From contig NZ_JAGYPF010000006.1 of NCBI RefSeq assembly GCF_018343535.1, forward strand, positions 62,001 to 126,000: a DNA stretch of 64,000 nucleotides, in the 5' to 3' direction. Under the pieces are notes generated by a model. The model was not told the DNA's origin. It ran no database searches and saw only the letters and a program-made list of their open reading frames with translations. The stretch's first letter is position 1. Each line of letters begins with the position of its first letter. Both the position numbers and the translations under genes were made by a program. The DNA is from Neobacillus rhizophilus. Lineage in GTDB: Bacteria > Bacillota > Bacilli > Bacillales > Cytobacillaceae. Positions 40,687-50,132 of the stretch are shown here, one piece after another.

Positions 40687-42144
40687 ATGTCCATTAAATT
40701 AAGGCTTGTAATTTCCAATTTAGCCATGATTCTTGTGCCGATTATTTTTGTTTGCTTATCCGCCGTGTTAGTCGCGTTACTGTTTAAAACGGATGTTAAA
40801 GAATTGCGGGCGATCTACCTCCCGCCGGAGCATTACAAGAAAATATCGGAACAAAATCAGTTTTTTATTGATTTGCGCAAGGAAACCATGAAAAATCCAG
40901 AGCTGTTCACGGATCCCTCTTATCTTAAAGATCTTGACAGCCGATTAACTCAAACCGCCGATACCTCCTTAATTGTAAGAAGAGGAAAACAGATCATATA
41001 TTTGCCCGAAAAATTAAAAGACTTAAACAAGAAGGAACTGCCGCCATTTGGCCTCTTCCGGGAAATCGAACCGGTTGAGCAGGTAAATCACCAATTCGTT
41101 TCGATAAAAAAGCTGGATTTCTATTATCCTGATGGTTCCGAGGGCTCCTTGTTTTTTGTTAAGGACGCAAGCGGCGTGACCAAATTCGTGCGGACCTTCT
41201 TCCCGATTTTATTTACCTTATTAATTCTGGTTTTAATCGGAACGAATGGACTACTGACCTATTATGTCTCCAAAAGCATTATCCGCCCAATCCGCGGGCT
41301 GCAAAAGGCTGCCCTGCGCATGAAGGAAGGTGACCTCAGCATCCCGATTCCTGTTTACTCCAAGGATGAAATCGGCCAACTTGCCTTGGGTGTCGAGGAA
41401 ATGCGGGTTAGGTTAAAGGAATCGATTGAAACGCAGCTTGCGTATGAGGAAAACCGTAAAGAGCTGATTGCCAACATTTCTCATGATTTAAGAACACCGA
41501 TTACGACCATCAAAGGGTACATGGAAGGGATACGCGACGGGGTCGCCAACAGCCCAGAAAAAATGGACCGTTACATGCAGACGATTCTTTCGAAAGCAAA
41601 TGAGCTGGACAGGATGATTGAAGAACTCTTTTTGTACTCCAAACTGGATCTGCAGCGGCTTCTTTTTCATTTTGAAAAAATTCACTTCGACCACTATTTG
41701 GAGGATTTTGTTGAAGAGCTTCGTTTTGATGTGGAAGGAAAACGGGTTGATATTAACTTAAATATCGAAAAATCAGGGGATTATCTAGTGATTGGAGACC
41801 GTGAGAATTTGAAAAGGGTCATCACCAATATTGTCGATAATTCCTTGAAATACATTGATAAACCGGACAAAGTGCTGTCCTTTCATTTAACAACAAACGA
41901 TTCCTATGTTCGTTTTAAAATGACAGATAATGGACCTGGAATCACGAAGGAGAGTTTATCCTTAATATTTGACCGTTTTTATCGTGCTGATTCGGCGCGG
42001 GGGACGGACAAAGGCGGAAGCGGCCTGGGCCTATCGATTGCGAAACGAATTATTGAAGAGCACCAGGGGTCCATCTGGGCGGAAAGCCAAGATGGACAAG
42101 GAACGACGATACTTTTTACGTTGAAAAAGGCGGGTGTTGAGTAG
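40687..42144 (+). CDS. Sensor histidine kinase with HAMP domain
   Basis: About 485 aa: two TM helices (about 8-30 and 172-196) enclosing an extracytoplasmic sensor of about 140 residues, HAMP (PIRGLQKAALRMKEGD), HisKA with the phospho-acceptor His266 (NISHDLRTP), and HATPase boxes (DNGPGI, GGSGLGLSIAK). It phosphorylates the regulator encoded next. The frame opens at TTG 40636, but MSIKLRLVISNLAM is a more natural N-terminus at 40687 with AGTGGA upstream. The neighbouring bcrC-like gene suggests cell-envelope stress or bacitracin-type sensing. Confidence 0.88.
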   Translation: MSIKLRLVISNLAMILVPIIFVCLSAVLVALLFKTDVKELRAIYLPPEHYKKISEQNQFFIDLRKETMKNPELFTDPSYLKDLDSRLTQTADTSLIVRRGKQIIYLPEKLKDLNKKELPPFGLFREIEPVEQVNHQFVSIKKLDFYYPDGSEGSLFFVKDASGVTKFVRTFFPILFTLLILVLIGTNGLLTYYVSKSIIRPIRGLQKAALRMKEGDLSIPIPVYSKDEIGQLALGVEEMRVRLKESIETQLAYEENRKELIANISHDLRTPITTIKGYMEGIRDGVANSPEKMDRYMQTILSKANELDRMIEELFLYSKLDLQRLLFHFEKIHFDHYLEDFVEELRFDVEGKRVDINLNIEKSGDYLVIGDRENLKRVITNIVDNSLKYIDKPDKVLSFHLTTNDSYVRFKMTDNGPGITKESLSLIFDRFYRADSARGTDKGGSGLGLSIAKRIIEEHQGSIWAESQDGQGTTILFTLKKAGVE

Positions 42145-42830
42145 TGAAACGCATCTTAATTATTGAAGATGATAAAAGTATTGCCGAGCTTGAACGGGAT
42201 TATTTAGAAATAGAGGGTTTCTCGGTTGAAATTGCTTTCACTGGAGATGCCGGACTGAAAAAGGCACTGGCGGAGGATTTTGACCTCGTGCTGCTCGACC
42301 TGATGCTGCCGGGAGTAGACGGGTTCCAAATTTGCAAGACAATCCGAACCGAGAAAGACATCCCCATCCTGATGGTTTCGGCGAAAAAGGAAGATATCGA
42401 TAAGATTCGTGGTTTAGGGCTTGGAGCAGACGATTATATCGTCAAGCCGTTTAGTCCGAGCGAGCTAGTGGCACGAGTAAAGGCGCATCTGTCCCGTTAC
42501 CAGAGACTGATCGGCAAGGTGCCACAGAATGACAGCATCCTAATCCGCGGCCTTCGCATCGACCAAACGTCAAGAAGGGTATATATAAACGATGAAGAGA
42601 TTATTTTTACCACCAAGGAATTCGATGTATTAACCTTTCTGGCCCTAAATCCAAACCATGTCTTCAGCAAGGAGCAGTTATTTGAACGGGTATGGGGGCT
42701 CGATTCCATGGGCGACATTTCCACCGTCACGGTCCACATCCGAAGGATTCGCGAAAAGATTGAAAACGATCCGTCCACCCCGCAATATATCGAGACGGTT
42801 TGGGGTGCAGGGTATCGGTTTAAAGGGTAA
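42144..42830 (+). CDS. OmpR/PhoB-family response regulator
   Basis: A 228-aa regulator: receiver with Asp52 (VLLDLMLPG), Thr/Ser and Lys106-type residues (IVKPFSPSE), and a C-terminal winged helix (FTTKEFDVLTFLALNPNHVF, GAGYRFKG). The GTG start overlaps the kinase stop by one base (TAGTG), so the pair is co-translated. It likely controls the adjacent undecaprenyl-diphosphatase gene or other envelope genes. Confidence 0.93.
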   Translation: MKRILIIEDDKSIAELERDYLEIEGFSVEIAFTGDAGLKKALAEDFDLVLLDLMLPGVDGFQICKTIRTEKDIPILMVSAKKEDIDKIRGLGLGADDYIVKPFSPSELVARVKAHLSRYQRLIGKVPQNDSILIRGLRIDQTSRRVYINDEEIIFTTKEFDVLTFLALNPNHVFSKEQLFERVWGLDSMGDISTVTVHIRRIREKIENDPSTPQYIETVWGAGYRFKG

Positions 42831-42859
42831 TCTACAGATACATCATTAGGAGGGTCATC

Positions 42860-43447
42860 ATGTTATCCAATCTAGATTACACCATGTTTCAATGGATTAA
42901 TCATCTAGCGGTCAGCGAACGGGTGTTTAACCCATTAATGGTGTTGTTAGCAGAAAAAGCAGAGTATTTGTTTATGGTAGGAATTCTTTTCTATTGGTTT
43001 TTTCAAAAAGCAAAGAATCGTAGAATGGTCGTCGAAGCTTGTTTTTCCGCCTGCCTTGCTCTAGGAATCAACGTCTTGATCGGCATGTTTTTTTACCGCA
43101 ATCGCCCGTTTGTCTCGCATCATGTTCATTGGCTGATTCATCATGCCAGAAATGCCTCATTCCCGAGCGACCACGCGGCGGCAGCCTTCGTCATCGCCGC
43201 TTCAATCTGGATTTGGCGGAAGCGCGATGGCTGGATTTGGCTGCTGCTTGCCTCTGGCATTTCCTTGTCACGCGTCTGGACCGGTGTCCATTACCCTCTG
43301 GATGTCATTGGCGGAATGGTGATTGGTGTGGGCTCAGCCTTCTTAGTTCATTATCTATTTGCGAGGTTTTCTATCTTTAATAAGCTAGGCGAATTTGTCA
43401 TCGGGCTATATGACCGTGCGGAAAACATCGTATTAAGAAGATCCTAA
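42860..43447 (+). CDS. Undecaprenyl-diphosphatase, PAP2 family (BcrC-like)
   Basis: A 195-aa membrane protein with six predicted helices. PAP2 motifs are YRNRPF, PSDHAAAA (about 103-110) and SRVWTGVHYPLD (about 141-152). It recycles undecaprenyl pyrophosphate to the monophosphate and protects against bacitracin. TAGGAGGG precedes the ATG. It follows the two-component genes by 29 nt and is probably their partner. A terminator is at 43455. Confidence 0.92.
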   Translation: MLSNLDYTMFQWINHLAVSERVFNPLMVLLAEKAEYLFMVGILFYWFFQKAKNRRMVVEACFSACLALGINVLIGMFFYRNRPFVSHHVHWLIHHARNASFPSDHAAAAFVIAASIWIWRKRDGWIWLLLASGISLSRVWTGVHYPLDVIGGMVIGVGSAFLVHYLFARFSIFNKLGEFVIGLYDRAENIVLRRS

Positions 43448-43454
43448 ATAGTAT

Positions 43455-43492
43455 AAATGGCAAACAGTCTACCGGACTGTTTGCCATTTTTT
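43455..43492. terminator. Terminator after the bcrC-like gene (bidirectional)
   Basis: AAATGGCAAACAGTC and GACTGTTTGCCATTT form a perfect 15-bp stem with a 5-nt loop and a T6 tract on the + strand. It also faces the end of the YqjF-like gene. Confidence 0.93.
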
Positions 43493-43500
43493 ACTTTCAC

Positions 43501-44238
43501 TCATTCCTTTACTCTCTTAATATTTGAAAAAATAGAATCAACCCCAGGTGAAAAATGAAGGAACGGTGTTATCTTTGGAAGGTCAAACTTAAAAGGAGAA
43601 ACTAAGGTATTTTGGTAGATATCTGCTTCTGCACGGTGCAATGGCCAGGGGGAATGGTCAATCTCGCCGCAAAAAATGTTCCCTTTTGCATCGATACTGT
43701 ATAGACAATATCGTTCTGTCAGCCAGTGATCAAGGGTTCCGCTTTCTGCAAAATAAACTTCTGATGAAGCGCTAAACTTCCCGTCAAATCCCACTGGAGA
43801 AGAAGGGCTTTTCCGATCTTTCCTTACACTATTGTAAGAAAACTCCACTCGGTTTTCCCAAGCATGAATCTCAGAATAAAAATACGGCAGCCGGTACCAC
43901 TTCCGTGCAATGGTATAAGTTGCCCAATGCGGTGCATCAAGTGATAAAAAATAGACGCCGGGCTTTCCTTTATATTTCACATAGGTCCGGACATTGATTT
44001 CCGGGAACTTTGCAAATAACGGCAGTCTCGGCAACCCGCGCAGAAAAATCCCATCCATCACAAACATAACAATCCCAATCCAGGCATATCTCTCAAACGT
44101 ATCGATTTGTAACGCTTTAGGAACCAACGGACGAATCACATCCACAGGAACGGGCCAATGGGCAAATAATAAATTCCGCCATGATTGCTTCATAATCCAA
44201 TTTTTCGATACATCCTGAAAGGAATGAAGGATTTCCAT
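43501..44238 (-). CDS. YqjF family protein (DUF2071)
   Basis: A 245-aa protein of the DUF2071/YqjF family. Characteristic stretches are WRNLLFAHWPVP, YAWIGIVMFVMDGI and NVRTYVKYKGKPGVYFLSLD. The fold resembles acetoacetate decarboxylase, but the function is not known. It is cytoplasmic. The ribosome site GGGGTGAG overlaps the stop of the 36-codon ORF just upstream. It probably forms an operon with that ORF and the germination permease gene before it. Confidence 0.87.
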   Translation of the reverse strand: MEILHSFQDVSKNWIMKQSWRNLLFAHWPVPVDVIRPLVPKALQIDTFERYAWIGIVMFVMDGIFLRGLPRLPLFAKFPEINVRTYVKYKGKPGVYFLSLDAPHWATYTIARKWYRLPYFYSEIHAWENRVEFSYNSVRKDRKSPSSPVGFDGKFSASSEVYFAESGTLDHWLTERYCLYSIDAKGNIFCGEIDHSPWPLHRAEADIYQNTLVSPFKFDLPKITPFLHFSPGVDSIFSNIKRVKE

Positions 44239-44244
44239 TCGAAC

Positions 44245-44355
44245 TCACCCCTGCTTTTTATTGGCTAAAGGCACTTTTGTCACATCACTAGTCGCCTGAT
44301 CAAGCGCGACAAGATCGTCGGAAGAACCCAAGACCTGCTGCCAATTTATCACCAT
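44245..44355 (-). CDS. Short ORF, 36 aa, unknown
   Basis: The ATG at 44353-44355 follows AAGGATCGATAAAAT. The peptide starts MVINWQQVLGSSDDLVALDQ and is soluble and mixed in charge. The stop overlaps the ribosome site of the YqjF-like gene, and the start is 20 nt after the stop of the germination permease. It may be a real coupled peptide or the remnant of a longer gene; no family is recognised. Confidence 0.4.
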   Translation of the reverse strand: MVINWQQVLGSSDDLVALDQATSDVTKVPLANKKQG

Positions 44356-44375
44356 ATTTTATCGATCCTTTTTAT

Positions 44376-45503
44376 CTAACTTTTTTTCTGATTCGGAATA
44401 TTGGCTTGTGATGAACCAAAATAATTTCGAACCCAAATCACAATAAGGACTATGACAGGAATCCCGACCAATAGCGGTAAAGCAATTACATACCACATTT
44501 TAAAATAAAAAAAATCTTGATAGAGAACTTTATTTTTCGCCCCTAAGATAGAGGTAATAAAGATGAGGCCAACGACTGGTAAAATCAAAGGCTGATACCT
44601 TTTAAACTTAAAAATATCGGCTAATCCAATCACCACGACATAAACATATAGGAATATTTTCGCGAAAAATCCAACGGCAAATGTCCCAACCACAATCGAG
44701 TCCATTCTCTCGATAATATGGCCGACATTAATTTTTTCAACGGCAAAAAGGAGCGGAATTTCAACGTTCTGTGCGTTTACGCCGATTACACTAATAACCA
44801 AAAGAAAGGTCCAGGAAAGACCTAAACCACTTAACAAGACGGACAATAAACCCGTTCTTTTTACCAATTCGGGCTTATTTAAGTAGGGGAAAATCATCAA
44901 GAAAAGAAAGATTTCCCCAAATGGGAAAAAGACCGTTAAGGGGACAGCCTGTTTAAGCACTGGCAGCCAGCCGAACTCTAAAACTGGCTTTACATTTTCA
45001 ATTTTTATTATCCCGGAAGCAATGACCGTTATATTTCCAATGACGCCAAAGGCAACCATTGCGCCAATTAAGATCTCCGCCGTCCTTCCCAATACTTCAA
45101 TTCCTAAATAACAGCCATAAGAAACCAATAAAAGACTGATGAAAATAATAACAGGGACCGGTGTTTCAGATAGAATATAGGTCCCCATTGTATCTCCTAA
45201 ATGCCGGACGTTAAATGCACCGGCAAAGAAAAAATAACAAATATACACTAAACCAAGAGGAAGCCCGATATATTTACTAAATACCTGAACTAAAACCCCA
45301 GTAAAAGGAAGGGTTGGATACCGCTTGAATATTTGAAAGTATACAAAGAAAAATAGAATGAGGGCGCCGGCCATACCAAGTGTGATTGATATCCAAGCAT
45401 CTTGTTTTGCATGCTTTCCTATGCTCGTCACAATGCCGGTTCCTAATTGAAATAGAAACATGAGAGAAAACAGCTGCCTTGCATCAATCTTCGCCTTTTC
45501 CAT
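44376..45503 (-). CDS. Spore germination permease, GerAB/GerKB type (B subunit 1)
   Basis: A 375-aa protein with ten predicted helices of the endospore germination permease family (an APC-type fold). It starts MEKAKIDARQLFSLMFLFQL, close to other GerAB starts, and contains the family's GKHAKQDAWISI. The reading frame extends to 45710, but the extra residues are unlike the family, and GGAAGGAC precedes the ATG at 45503. B subunits bind germinants in the inner membrane of the spore. It is transcribed away from the GerAA-type gene. Confidence 0.88.
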   Translation of the reverse strand: MEKAKIDARQLFSLMFLFQLGTGIVTSIGKHAKQDAWISITLGMAGALILFFFVYFQIFKRYPTLPFTGVLVQVFSKYIGLPLGLVYICYFFFAGAFNVRHLGDTMGTYILSETPVPVIIFISLLLVSYGCYLGIEVLGRTAEILIGAMVAFGVIGNITVIASGIIKIENVKPVLEFGWLPVLKQAVPLTVFFPFGEIFLFLMIFPYLNKPELVKRTGLLSVLLSGLGLSWTFLLVISVIGVNAQNVEIPLLFAVEKINVGHIIERMDSIVVGTFAVGFFAKIFLYVYVVVIGLADIFKFKRYQPLILPVVGLIFITSILGAKNKVLYQDFFYFKMWYVIALPLLVGIPVIVLIVIWVRNYFGSSQANIPNQKKS

Positions 45504-45660
45504 TAGGTTAATGTCCTTCCCTAACAACCAAAATGAATATTCATTATTGTGAGCTTTCAGCTGGTAAATTAAACCTCCACATAATTGTTTTATGATGACC
45601 CTCGTTAAATAGAATATGCCTAATGTAAGAGGAAATAATAACCTAAAATATAATAGGAAT

Positions 45661-47298
45661 ATGAGGGAAATGACCTTGAATTTTTTTAAAAATAAAAATA
45701 AAAAATCCATTAAAGATAAATGGAAAGAGATTCAAAAGGAAACAGCGAAACAGCCCGCCACGCAAAGCCAAGCGAAACAAAAAAGTGAACCGATAGAGCT
45801 TGTATTAACGGATAACATCCAAAAGATAAAAGAATTATTAGGTAACAGCGACGATATTATTACGAGAGAAATCAGAATTGGCAAGGATGGCAGGATTAAA
45901 GCCTGCGTCGTTTTTACAGACGGCTTGGTTGATAGCCATGCTGCACAAAACTTCATAATGGAATCGTTAATGATTGATTTACGAATGATAGATGCCGAAA
46001 CAGAAACATTCACTGGTTTAAACCTTTTATCCTATTTAAAGGATATGGTATTAACAGTCGGAGACATTCAAGATCTAGATGATTTTACGAATCTCTTGGA
46101 TTCTCTTTTATCCGGTAAAGTGATTCTTTTATTTGATGGATATTCGAAAGGCTTCACCATTGATATGAAAGGTTGGAATCAGCGGTCAGTGGAGGAACCT
46201 ACAACTGAGACGACAATTAGAGGACCTCGTGAAGGATTTACTGAGAATATCCGGGTTAACACTTCCTTGATTAGGAGGAAAATTAAAGATCACAACCTAT
46301 GGATTGAAACAAGGAAAATTGGAAAAGTATCAAAAACACTAGTTTCCATTATGTATATAAAAGGAATTGCCGATGACAAGATTGTCGAGGAAGTACGTAA
46401 GAGGCTTAACAGGATTAAGATTGACAGTATTTTAGAAACAGGCTATATCGAAGAATTAATTCAGGATGGGGCATGGACACCTTTTCCGACCATGTATCAC
46501 TCAGAACGGCCCGATGCCATAGCAGCCGATTTGTTTGAAGGACGTGTTGCCATTCTAGTTGACGGCACACCATTTGTCATGACAGTTCCTATTGTGTTCG
46601 CACAGTTTTTACAGTCTCCGGAAGATTATTATAACCGAGCAGATATTACAACGCTTCTTCGTTTCCTGCGTTATGTAGGTTTTTTCATTGCATTGTTAGC
46701 ACCTTCTCTCTATATCGCCATCACCACCTTTCATCAGGAAATGCTGCCAACGCAATTACTCATTACCCTTGCCGCCCAGCGGGAAGGTGTTCCGTTTCCA
46801 GCCTTTATTGAAGCATTAGCGATGGAGGTTAGTTTTGAAATATTACGAGAAGCAGGATTACGAATGCCGAAAGCGATCGGACAGGCAGTATCCATCGTTG
46901 GAACACTTGTTATCGGCACGGCAGCGGTTGAAGCCGGCTTTGTATCTGCTGCCATGGTAATTGTTGTTGCCATTACAGCCATCGCCAGCTTTATAGTCAG
47001 TAATTATGAGTTAGCGATTGCCATCAGGATGCTGCGCTTCCCCTTCATGGCTATCGCGGCCTCATTTGGTTTATTCGGAATCATTGTAGGATTAATTGCT
47101 ATGGTTCTTCATATGTGCAGCTTGCGTTCATTTGGCGTGCCTTATATGGCCCCCTTCGGGCCCTTTATCAAAGAGGACCAAAAGGATGCCATTTTCCGAT
47201 TTCCAAGATGGGCAATGTCTACACGGCCCCGCTTATTCAGTCAAAACAATATCGTACGCGAAGACACTCCCTTCCCAAAATCCCCCCAAAAAGAATGA
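45661..47298 (+). CDS. Spore germination protein, GerAA/GerKA type (A subunit)
   Basis: About 545 aa. A large soluble N-terminal domain (about 1-340; the initial residues are very basic) is followed by five or six membrane helices. Family blocks are VDSHAAQNFIMESLM, EGRVAILVDGTPF and AQREGVPFPAFIEAL. A subunits oligomerise in the spore inner membrane and form an ion channel. Start options are ATG 45661 and ATG 45670; the ribosome site (AGGA or GAGGG) does not decide clearly. It is the only A gene of this locus. Its stop is 9 nt from the stop of the convergent second B gene. Confidence 0.9.
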   Translation: MREMTLNFFKNKNKKSIKDKWKEIQKETAKQPATQSQAKQKSEPIELVLTDNIQKIKELLGNSDDIITREIRIGKDGRIKACVVFTDGLVDSHAAQNFIMESLMIDLRMIDAETETFTGLNLLSYLKDMVLTVGDIQDLDDFTNLLDSLLSGKVILLFDGYSKGFTIDMKGWNQRSVEEPTTETTIRGPREGFTENIRVNTSLIRRKIKDHNLWIETRKIGKVSKTLVSIMYIKGIADDKIVEEVRKRLNRIKIDSILETGYIEELIQDGAWTPFPTMYHSERPDAIAADLFEGRVAILVDGTPFVMTVPIVFAQFLQSPEDYYNRADITTLLRFLRYVGFFIALLAPSLYIAITTFHQEMLPTQLLITLAAQREGVPFPAFIEALAMEVSFEILREAGLRMPKAIGQAVSIVGTLVIGTAAVEAGFVSAAMVIVVAITAIASFIVSNYELAIAIRMLRFPFMAIAASFGLFGIIVGLIAMVLHMCSLRSFGVPYMAPFGPFIKEDQKDAIFRFPRWAMSTRPRLFSQNNIVREDTPFPKSPQKE

Positions 47299-47307
47299 AA
47301 GCTGCCT

Positions 47308-48438
47308 TTACTCCAAAGGCAGCTTTCTCTTTTTTTCATGTTTTATATATTTCTTTAATCCATAAATCAATAATAATAATAAAGGAAGAGCAAGTCCGTA
47401 TATCAAAGAGTAAACTGGCCAAATTTCATAGTCAAATTTTGCTGAATGGGTAACATTAGGGTGTGAATACAGGGAAAGCACTACCACCAACATCCCAAAA
47501 GGGAATGTAAACGGACGGTAATCTCTTATATTTAAGGTTTGGCCAAAACTGATAATCGCTGCGTAAAAGTAAATCACCATCTTAAAAAAAATTGTGATTA
47601 ACCACATTATTGCCAAGATAGCTTCAATCCGTTGCAAAAAATCCCCAATTTTTATCGACTGAGCTAAATTATAGCTTGGATACATCTGTCTAGCACTGGT
47701 CTCAGGACCTAAAACTAAAATAGTCAATATGATGAGGATGGTTAAACAAACACCCGCTGTACTGATGGCAATAAATAAAGATTTCTCAGCCTTCTTTGGC
47801 TGCTTCACAGAACTAGGGAAAATCATCAATATAACGATTAATGGAAAAGAAAAACTGCTTAAAAAAATGAATACAGCCCGGATCATTGGTTTTATTCCCG
47901 TGAATAGTATGGGTTCTAGATTTTGTAACTTCCATAAATCAGAGGTTAATAATACGGATCCTACAAGCAATACGAACAAAAAAATAAATACAGGAAAGAA
48001 GAGTTCTGCAGCGCGCGCCACCGTCTCAAGACCAAGGCGGACTCCCATCAATAAGATGCACGCTAATATGATATGGATAGCTTCAATCGGGGTATACAGC
48101 AAAATTTGGGTAGTTAGGAAATTGCCAGCATAATATATTAAATCTGATGCATCAAAGAAGGCAAAGAACACAAACGATAGGGAAATGAATTTACCTAACC
48201 ACTTCCCGAGAACCGATTCCAAGATTTCAGCCAGTGTCATCGCTGGGAATATCCTCCCTATCGCGATGTATAAAGCCACTACCAAAAAACTTGAGACTGT
48301 TCCGAAAATTGCTGCCATCCAGGCATCTTGTTTTACCACACTAGCAAGACTTCCAGGTATCACCAAGATGGTCGTACCCACAGAAAACAAAATAACTAGA
48401 ATCGCTAGTTGCCTTGCACTTATTTTAACATTTTCCAT
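47308..48438 (-). CDS. Spore germination permease, GerAB type (B subunit 2)
   Basis: A 376-aa, about ten-helix permease. It starts MENVKISARQLAILVILFSV and contains VVKQDAWMAAIFG, as in the other B subunits here. GGTGAAAGTG is upstream of the ATG. It is transcribed after the small D-type gene on the minus strand, 15 nt apart, and converges on the A gene. It probably gives an alternative germinant specificity for the same receptor. Confidence 0.9.
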   Translation of the reverse strand: MENVKISARQLAILVILFSVGTTILVIPGSLASVVKQDAWMAAIFGTVSSFLVVALYIAIGRIFPAMTLAEILESVLGKWLGKFISLSFVFFAFFDASDLIYYAGNFLTTQILLYTPIEAIHIILACILLMGVRLGLETVARAAELFFPVFIFLFVLLVGSVLLTSDLWKLQNLEPILFTGIKPMIRAVFIFLSSFSFPLIVILMIFPSSVKQPKKAEKSLFIAISTAGVCLTILIILTILVLGPETSARQMYPSYNLAQSIKIGDFLQRIEAILAIMWLITIFFKMVIYFYAAIISFGQTLNIRDYRPFTFPFGMLVVVLSLYSHPNVTHSAKFDYEIWPVYSLIYGLALPLLLLLIYGLKKYIKHEKKRKLPLE

Positions 48439-48453
48439 TCACTTTCACCGAAC

Positions 48454-48687
48454 CTATTTCAGCAATCCGTTAATAACATCACTCATTGGCTGTAAAACCA
48501 TTCTAATCCCATTAAGAGGGTTCGGAATATTCAAATGCAAGCTTTCTGCTATGCCCAATCCTACAGCCATACCCATTAGGATCAAAAATGTCCATAATTC
48601 CTTCGTTAATTTTTTTTTTCGCATTTTTGGAACTTCAAAAGCAGTGATGATAATGGCTGCCACTAACGTTACTGCAATACCTAGCAT
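48454..48687 (-). CDS. Small two-helix membrane protein, GerD-subunit type
   Basis: A 77-aa protein with two TM helices (LGIAVTLVAAIIITAF, LWTFLILMGMAVGLGIAESL) separated by a basic loop. It ends in a soluble tail with MSDVINGLL. Germinant-receptor operons of Bacillus often hold such a small fourth (D) subunit that modulates the receptor; this fits by size, topology and position. GAGGGAG precedes the ATG. It precedes B subunit 2 in one transcript. Confidence 0.72.
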   Translation of the reverse strand: MLGIAVTLVAAIIITAFEVPKMRKKKLTKELWTFLILMGMAVGLGIAESLHLNIPNPLNGIRMVLQPMSDVINGLLK

Positions 48688-48914
48688 TGGAAGGACTCCC
48701 TCTCATTCACTGTTATTCTGTGCACTCTCTACTCTTCGTTTCATTATTCATATTCACTCGCCATCCATTCTTTACTTATTGTAAACATAATAAACGGTGC
48801 GAATCTCATTTGTTGGTTTTTGTTTAAAAAATAAAACATCCTTCCAGTTGTTCGCTTAAAAAACCAGATTTTGGAGAGCATATAACTAGCTTACAGGCTT
48901 AAAGGGGTAATGGC

Positions 48915-50114
48915 ATGAACCGAAAATTCCTTTTACTTGTTTCCATCTGCTCTCTTATCCTTCTCACTTCCTGTTGGAACCGAAGAGAATTAAATCAGCT
49001 TGGCATTGTGATTGGAATGGGAATTGATAAAGCAGATGGTAAATTCCTAGTGACGACACAAGTCGTAAATCCCAGTGAGATTGCAGCATCTATAGGCAGC
49101 GGCGGCAATACTCCTGTGGTTGTTTATCAAGAAGAAGGGACTACAATATTCGAGGCAATCAGGAGAATGACAACCGAATCACCACGAAAACTATATTTTT
49201 CTCATCTTCGTCTGCTCGTGTTTGGAGAAGAATTTGCGAAAAAAGGGATTGGTAAATCATTAGACTTTTTGACAAGGGATCCGGAATTGCGGACTGATTT
49301 TTATATTACAATCGCTAAAAACAGCAAGGCAGGCGATGTTTTAAAAGTCTTAACGGCCATAGAAAAAATTCCCGTTCAGCAATTATACGATTCACTCCTA
49401 ACCTCGGAGAAACAGTGGGCACCAACACTGCCCATTACGTTGGATCAATTGAATTCAGATTTAATAGATGAAGGAATGGATGTCAAATTAACTGGGCTTA
49501 TGATAAAAGGACCGCTGCAAGCGGGAGAAAGTCTGGGGAAATATCAGCAATCTCAAGCAGAAACCTACTTACAATTTGATGAGGTTGGCGTATTTAAAAA
49601 AGATAAATTACTAGGATGGTTAACCACAGACGAAAGCAAAGGCCTCAACTACGCTTTAGGGAATGTAAAAAGTACCATCGTAACCATACCCTGCCCTGAA
49701 AAAGGTCTTGCCAGCATTAAGCTGATTCACACAAAAACAGAGTTAAAAACAAAGGTTTCAGGCGGTGAGCCAACAGGAAACATAAAAATTACTGCAGCTG
49801 GAAAGCTGGGAGATGTATACTGCAAGACACTCGATTTAAGTAAACCGGAAACCATCAACCAGTTAGAACGGAAAGCAGAGAAAAAAATGAAAGACAACAT
49901 TCTTAAGGCTCTACATGCTTCGCAAAAGAAATATAAGCTCGATCCATTTGGTTTCGGTGAAGCTGCGCGCCGTGTTAACCCGGATTATTGGCATTCAGTC
50001 AAGAATGATTGGCAGCAAGTTTTTGAAAAAATGCCGGTGAATGTGGAAATTTCTGTAAAAATACACGATGTAGGAATGATTAAGAACTCTCCTTTAAATT
50101 TAATGAAGGATTAA
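48915..50114 (+). CDS. Spore germination lipoprotein, GerAC type (C subunit 1)
   Basis: A 399-aa lipoprotein with a signal peptide and lipobox LTSC (Cys20), then CWNRRELNQLGIVIGMGID, the classic GerAC start. The C-terminal domain includes DPFGFGEAARRVNPDYW. It is anchored on the outer face of the spore inner membrane and needed for receptor function. AAAGGGG precedes the ATG. It forms an operon with C subunit 2 and B subunit 3. Confidence 0.93.
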   Translation: MNRKFLLLVSICSLILLTSCWNRRELNQLGIVIGMGIDKADGKFLVTTQVVNPSEIAASIGSGGNTPVVVYQEEGTTIFEAIRRMTTESPRKLYFSHLRLLVFGEEFAKKGIGKSLDFLTRDPELRTDFYITIAKNSKAGDVLKVLTAIEKIPVQQLYDSLLTSEKQWAPTLPITLDQLNSDLIDEGMDVKLTGLMIKGPLQAGESLGKYQQSQAETYLQFDEVGVFKKDKLLGWLTTDESKGLNYALGNVKSTIVTIPCPEKGLASIKLIHTKTELKTKVSGGEPTGNIKITAAGKLGDVYCKTLDLSKPETINQLERKAEKKMKDNILKALHASQKKYKLDPFGFGEAARRVNPDYWHSVKNDWQQVFEKMPVNVEISVKIHDVGMIKNSPLNLMKD

Positions 50115-50132
50115 TCAAATTGGAGGAATGAG

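Noticed and set aside
48688..48914. SigG promoters of the Ger transcripts
   Set aside because: CATATAA-like -10 candidates exist, but no -35 at the right distance was convincing.
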